DNA from: Clostridia bacterium
Lineage (GTDB): Bacteria > Bacillota_E > SLMV01 > PUMD01
DNA length: 5,537 nt
NCBI GenBank assembly: GCA_007128555.1
Contig: SKXF01000318.1
Coordinates: forward strand, 1-5,537
Direction of reading: 5' to 3'
Each line of letters opens with the position of its first letter. Within the stretch, counting starts at the first letter, position 1. The notes under the pieces are model-generated. The model worked only from the letters and a program-made list of their open reading frames with translations. It was not told the origin of the DNA and did no database searches. Made by a program: the position numbers and the translations under genes. Of the stretch, positions 5,221 to 5,537 are shown piece after piece.

Positions 5221-5537
5221 ATGATAGAGATGGACCTGATAACAGTAGGAATGGCCCCGCGCGGGGACGGTAATGTGCTCGTGCTGCGTGAGGTGGACGG
5301 TGAGAGAATGCTCATCCTTGGCATAGGTTTCGCCGAGGCTACGTCCATCGCCATGGCGGCCGAGGAGGTTACCCCGCCTCGCCCCATGACGCATGATCTG
5401 ATGATAAGCCTCATACATCGCCTTGGAGGATCCCTGAAGCGGATCCTGATTCATGACATGCGTGGTGAGACTTTCATCGGCCAGATGGACATTGAAACAG
5501 ACCGGGGCATCATGGAGGTTGATGCACGTCCGAGTGA
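5221..5537 (+). CDS. Bifunctional nuclease (BFN/DUF151) domain protein, 3' end outside window
   Basis: An open frame from ATG with an AGGGGAGGGG ribosome binding site (5205-5214, 6 nt spacing), 22 nt after the coaX stop, continuing past the last base. The visible 105 residues match the BFN domain: an N-terminal beta strand region (MDLITVGMAPRGDGNVLVLRE), a central segment where family members have a conserved I-G-x-x-E/F-A stretch (LGIGFAEATSIAMAAE, 33-48), the signature PPRPMTHDL at 52-60, a strand with HDMRGETFIGQM at 78-89, and DARPS at 101-105, the beginning of the most conserved DARPSDAIALA block. The frame ends there, so the C-terminal half of the block and any extra UVR-type domain cannot be seen. 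Some plant and bacterial members are reported to have RNase and DNase activity; the role in this bacterium is unknown. An internal ATG at 5230 is a less likely start. Confidence 0.88.
   Translation, partial: MIEMDLITVGMAPRGDGNVLVLREVDGERMLILGIGFAEATSIAMAAEEVTPPRPMTHDLMISLIHRLGGSLKRILIHDMRGETFIGQMDIETDRGIMEVDARPS

Overview
The window is one co-directional, gene-dense stretch on the + strand with seven protein-coding genes. The first is cut at its 5' end and the last at its 3' end. The DNA looks GC-rich (my estimate, around 60 %). Starts include ATG, GTG/TTG and TTG, ribosome binding sites are strong purine-rich ones, and gaps are short. The gene content includes a single-domain biotin ligase, a type III pantothenate kinase, an ECF-type vitamin S component and a stand-alone formimino-THF cyclodeaminase. 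Together these suggest a GC-rich, possibly deep-branching member of the Bacillota, but this is inference from gene content only. I see no mobile element, CRISPR array, rRNA or tRNA.

Layout. Positions 1-1833 hold the end of a histidine-utilisation cluster: imidazolonepropionase (HutI, 5' end outside the window) and a formimino-THF cyclodeaminase. HutI makes formiminoglutamate. A formimidoyltransferase, not in the window, would pass the formimino group to tetrahydrofolate, and the cyclodeaminase turns it into methenyl-THF and ammonia. From 1849 to 3532 a biotin protein ligase without a DNA-binding domain overlaps by 17 nt with a P1-family (DmpA/BapA/NylC type) self-cleaving aminopeptidase. The five genes after hutI are tightly packed or overlapping, except for one break.

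That break is at 3533-3703, the only sizeable non-coding stretch. It carries a recognisable sigma-70-type promoter (-35 around 3529, -10 around 3553). A leader of about 140 nt follows, with several complementary segments, one of which can pair either within the leader or with the ribosome binding site. This fits a regulated leader RNA, but I cannot assign it to a known riboswitch class. It precedes an ECF transporter S component (probably pantothenate-specific) and CoaX, the type III pantothenate kinase. This pair looks like a uptake-and-phosphorylation module for making CoA from external pantothenate. A bifunctional-nuclease-domain (DUF151) protein starts 22 nt after coaX and runs off the window.

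The genes share a theme of cofactor and one-carbon supply: folate one-carbon units from histidine, biotin attachment and CoA synthesis. The P1 peptidase is the odd member. Its family includes enzymes that cleave beta-alanyl peptides, which could in principle connect histidine (from carnosine-like peptides) with beta-alanine and pantothenate. This is a hypothesis. Most of the window is ordinary housekeeping metabolism, and the leader region is the best candidate for something undescribed.
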